Source: CG2-30-36-16 sp964372115 (GTDB lineage Bacteria > Bacteroidota > Ignavibacteria > Ignavibacteriales > Ignavibacteriaceae). From it: DNA of 64,000 nt. Shown here in pieces: positions 63,308 to 64,000 of the stretch. Each line of letters begins with the position of its first letter. The stretch's first letter is position 1. The notes below the pieces were generated by a model. The model was not told the origin of the DNA. It did no database searches and saw nothing but the letters and a program-made list of their open reading frames with translations. Made by a program: the position numbers and the translations under genes. The stretch spans positions 45,609 to 109,608 of the forward strand of contig CAYJPN010000017.1 in the NCBI GenBank assembly GCA_964372115.1. Direction: 5' to 3'.

Positions 63308-63957
63308 GAAAGATGTGGTGCATTACTTCCATCACAGAAGAATACAGGCAGAGAATGTATGCGTTGTTAGAATTGTATCAGAAAGATTATGATGAACGAT
63401 ATCCAGTGGTATGTGTGGATGAAAAGAGCAAACAGTTGATAGAAGATGTAAGAGGAATATTACCATTAAAGCCGGGCAGCGTAGCAAAGTATGACTATGA
63501 ATATAAGCGGAATGGGACAGGTAATATTTTTGTGGCGGTAGAAGCAATGGCCGGCAGACATTTTTTGTCAATTACCGAACGAAGAACAAAACAAGATTTT
63601 GCATGTTTTAGAAATATATTGATAGATGAGGTTTATCCAAAAGCAGTGAAGATCAGATTGGTGGCCGATAATCTTAATACTCATTTTGCAAAATCTTTTT
63701 ACGAAACATTTTCAAAAGCGGAGGCAAAAAGAATATTGAGCCGATTAGAATTTTATTACACACCTAAACATGCAAGCTGGTTAAATATGGCAGAAATAGA
63801 AATAAACATATTAGAAGCAGAATGTTTGGACAGAAAAATCGGGTCAATGGATGTGCTGAAAAAAGAAGTGAAAGCATGGGAAGCACAAAAAAATGACCAA
63901 AAGAAAAAGATTTATTGGCATTTTCCAAAACAAAAAGCGGATAACAAGAGTGTGTAA
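63280..63957 (+). CDS. IS630 transposase, catalytic part (read by -1 shift)
   Basis: This frame holds the DDE/D catalytic domain: first Asp in VVCVDEKSKQL, second in RLVADNLNTHF and the final acidic residue in WLNMAEIEINILE. It continues to LDRKIGSMDVLKKEV as in intact IS630 enzymes. It has no good start of its own (the first ATG at 63313 is inside the conserved KMWC stretch), so translation most likely comes from the preceding frame through the A8 slip site. Confidence 0.85.
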   Translation, partial: KKNECKPWLRKMWCITSITEEYRQRMYALLELYQKDYDERYPVVCVDEKSKQLIEDVRGILPLKPGSVAKYDYEYKRNGTGNIFVAVEAMAGRHFLSITERRTKQDFACFRNILIDEVYPKAVKIRLVADNLNTHFAKSFYETFSKAEAKRILSRLEFYYTPKHASWLNMAEIEINILEAECLDRKIGSMDVLKKEVKAWEAQKNDQKKKIYWHFPKQKADNKSV

Positions 63958-64000
63958 AACATTTTGTGTAAATGGCGATTTGTAGAATCATAAAAATGAT

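Larger units (their letters stand above)
62818..63973 (+). mobile_element. IS630-family insertion sequence (ends approximate)
   Basis: The unit contains a two-frame IS630/Tc1-type transposase and short flanks. Possible weak terminal repeats are TTTACA-ACATAGTT at 62818 and its approximate complement near 63957-63973. They are not strong enough to fix the ends or the TA target duplication. The right end may continue to or beyond 64000. Confidence 0.7.

Overview
The window is about 64 kb of low-GC, gene-dense bacterial chromosome. It most likely comes from the Ignavibacteriota / Bacteroidota-Chlorobiota side of the FCB group. Four things point there: a secreted protein ending in a type IX secretion (Por) sorting domain with the QNYPNPFNPST signature typical of Ignavibacteria; a PorV/PorQ-family barrel; many outer-membrane barrels and lipoproteins; and TAnnTTTG -7 promoter elements with a TTG about 20 bp upstream, including an identical TATATTTG in front of all three tRNA loci. 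Unlike classical Bacteroidota, many genes also have clear AGGAG-type ribosome binding sites, and several start with TTG.

Layout. 1-2.4 kb: end of a TPR protein, small Cys-rich and lipoprotein genes, and a 100-bp inverted-repeat element. 2.6-7.5 kb: a two-gene signalling pair, a sensor kinase whose extracytoplasmic part is built of propeller, FG-GAP/VCBS and ASPIC/UnbV modules, overlapping a sigma-54-dependent response regulator. 7.7-26 kb: housekeeping genes (TGS GTPase, tRNA-Leu, class A PBP, lpxH, M1 peptidase, glgC, uvrC, NhaC antiporter, sixA, YjbQ, upp, der). 26-38.7 kb: AddB-like nuclease, CYTH protein, methyltransferase, thioredoxin-fold protein, M14 peptidase, an ECF sigma/anti-sigma pair followed by uspA, a zinc-ribbon/Tudor-like protein and rpsU, then a LOG-family protein, dacB, secG and tRNA-Met. 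39-44 kb: T9SS-secreted protein, M48 lipoprotein, obg and an acidic protein.

44.1-45.2 kb is a scar region. On the minus strand, the terminator of ccmF is followed directly by an internally deleted group II intron. It keeps its 5' RNA region, a maturase C-terminus, and domains V and VI. Within about 1 nt of its 3' end lies one complete, isolated 32-nt type I-C-like CRISPR repeat, with no array and no cas genes in the window.

45.2-55.3 kb is one long, tightly packed minus-strand run: bamD, thioesterase, FG-GAP protein, secreted metalloprotease, ccmA, ccmB, ccmC, ccmD, ccmE, ccmF. ccmD (51 aa, TTG start) is easily missed. CcmE carries CxxxY instead of the usual HxxxY heme-attachment motif, and no ccmG or ccmH is present, which matches the variant Ccm pathway reported in Desulfovibrio and archaea. 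55.4-62.7 kb: lipoprotein, htpX, PorV/PorQ protein, a broken tRNA-Ser copy beside an intact tRNA-Ser, an HsmA-like membrane protein, and a vWA plus VIT/vWA pair. The window ends in an IS630-family element whose transposase is read through a -1 shift on a run of eight A.

Best candidates for something new: the FG-GAP/ASPIC sensor kinase with its sigma-54 regulator, the intron-CRISPR-repeat junction, and the CxxxY CcmE system.
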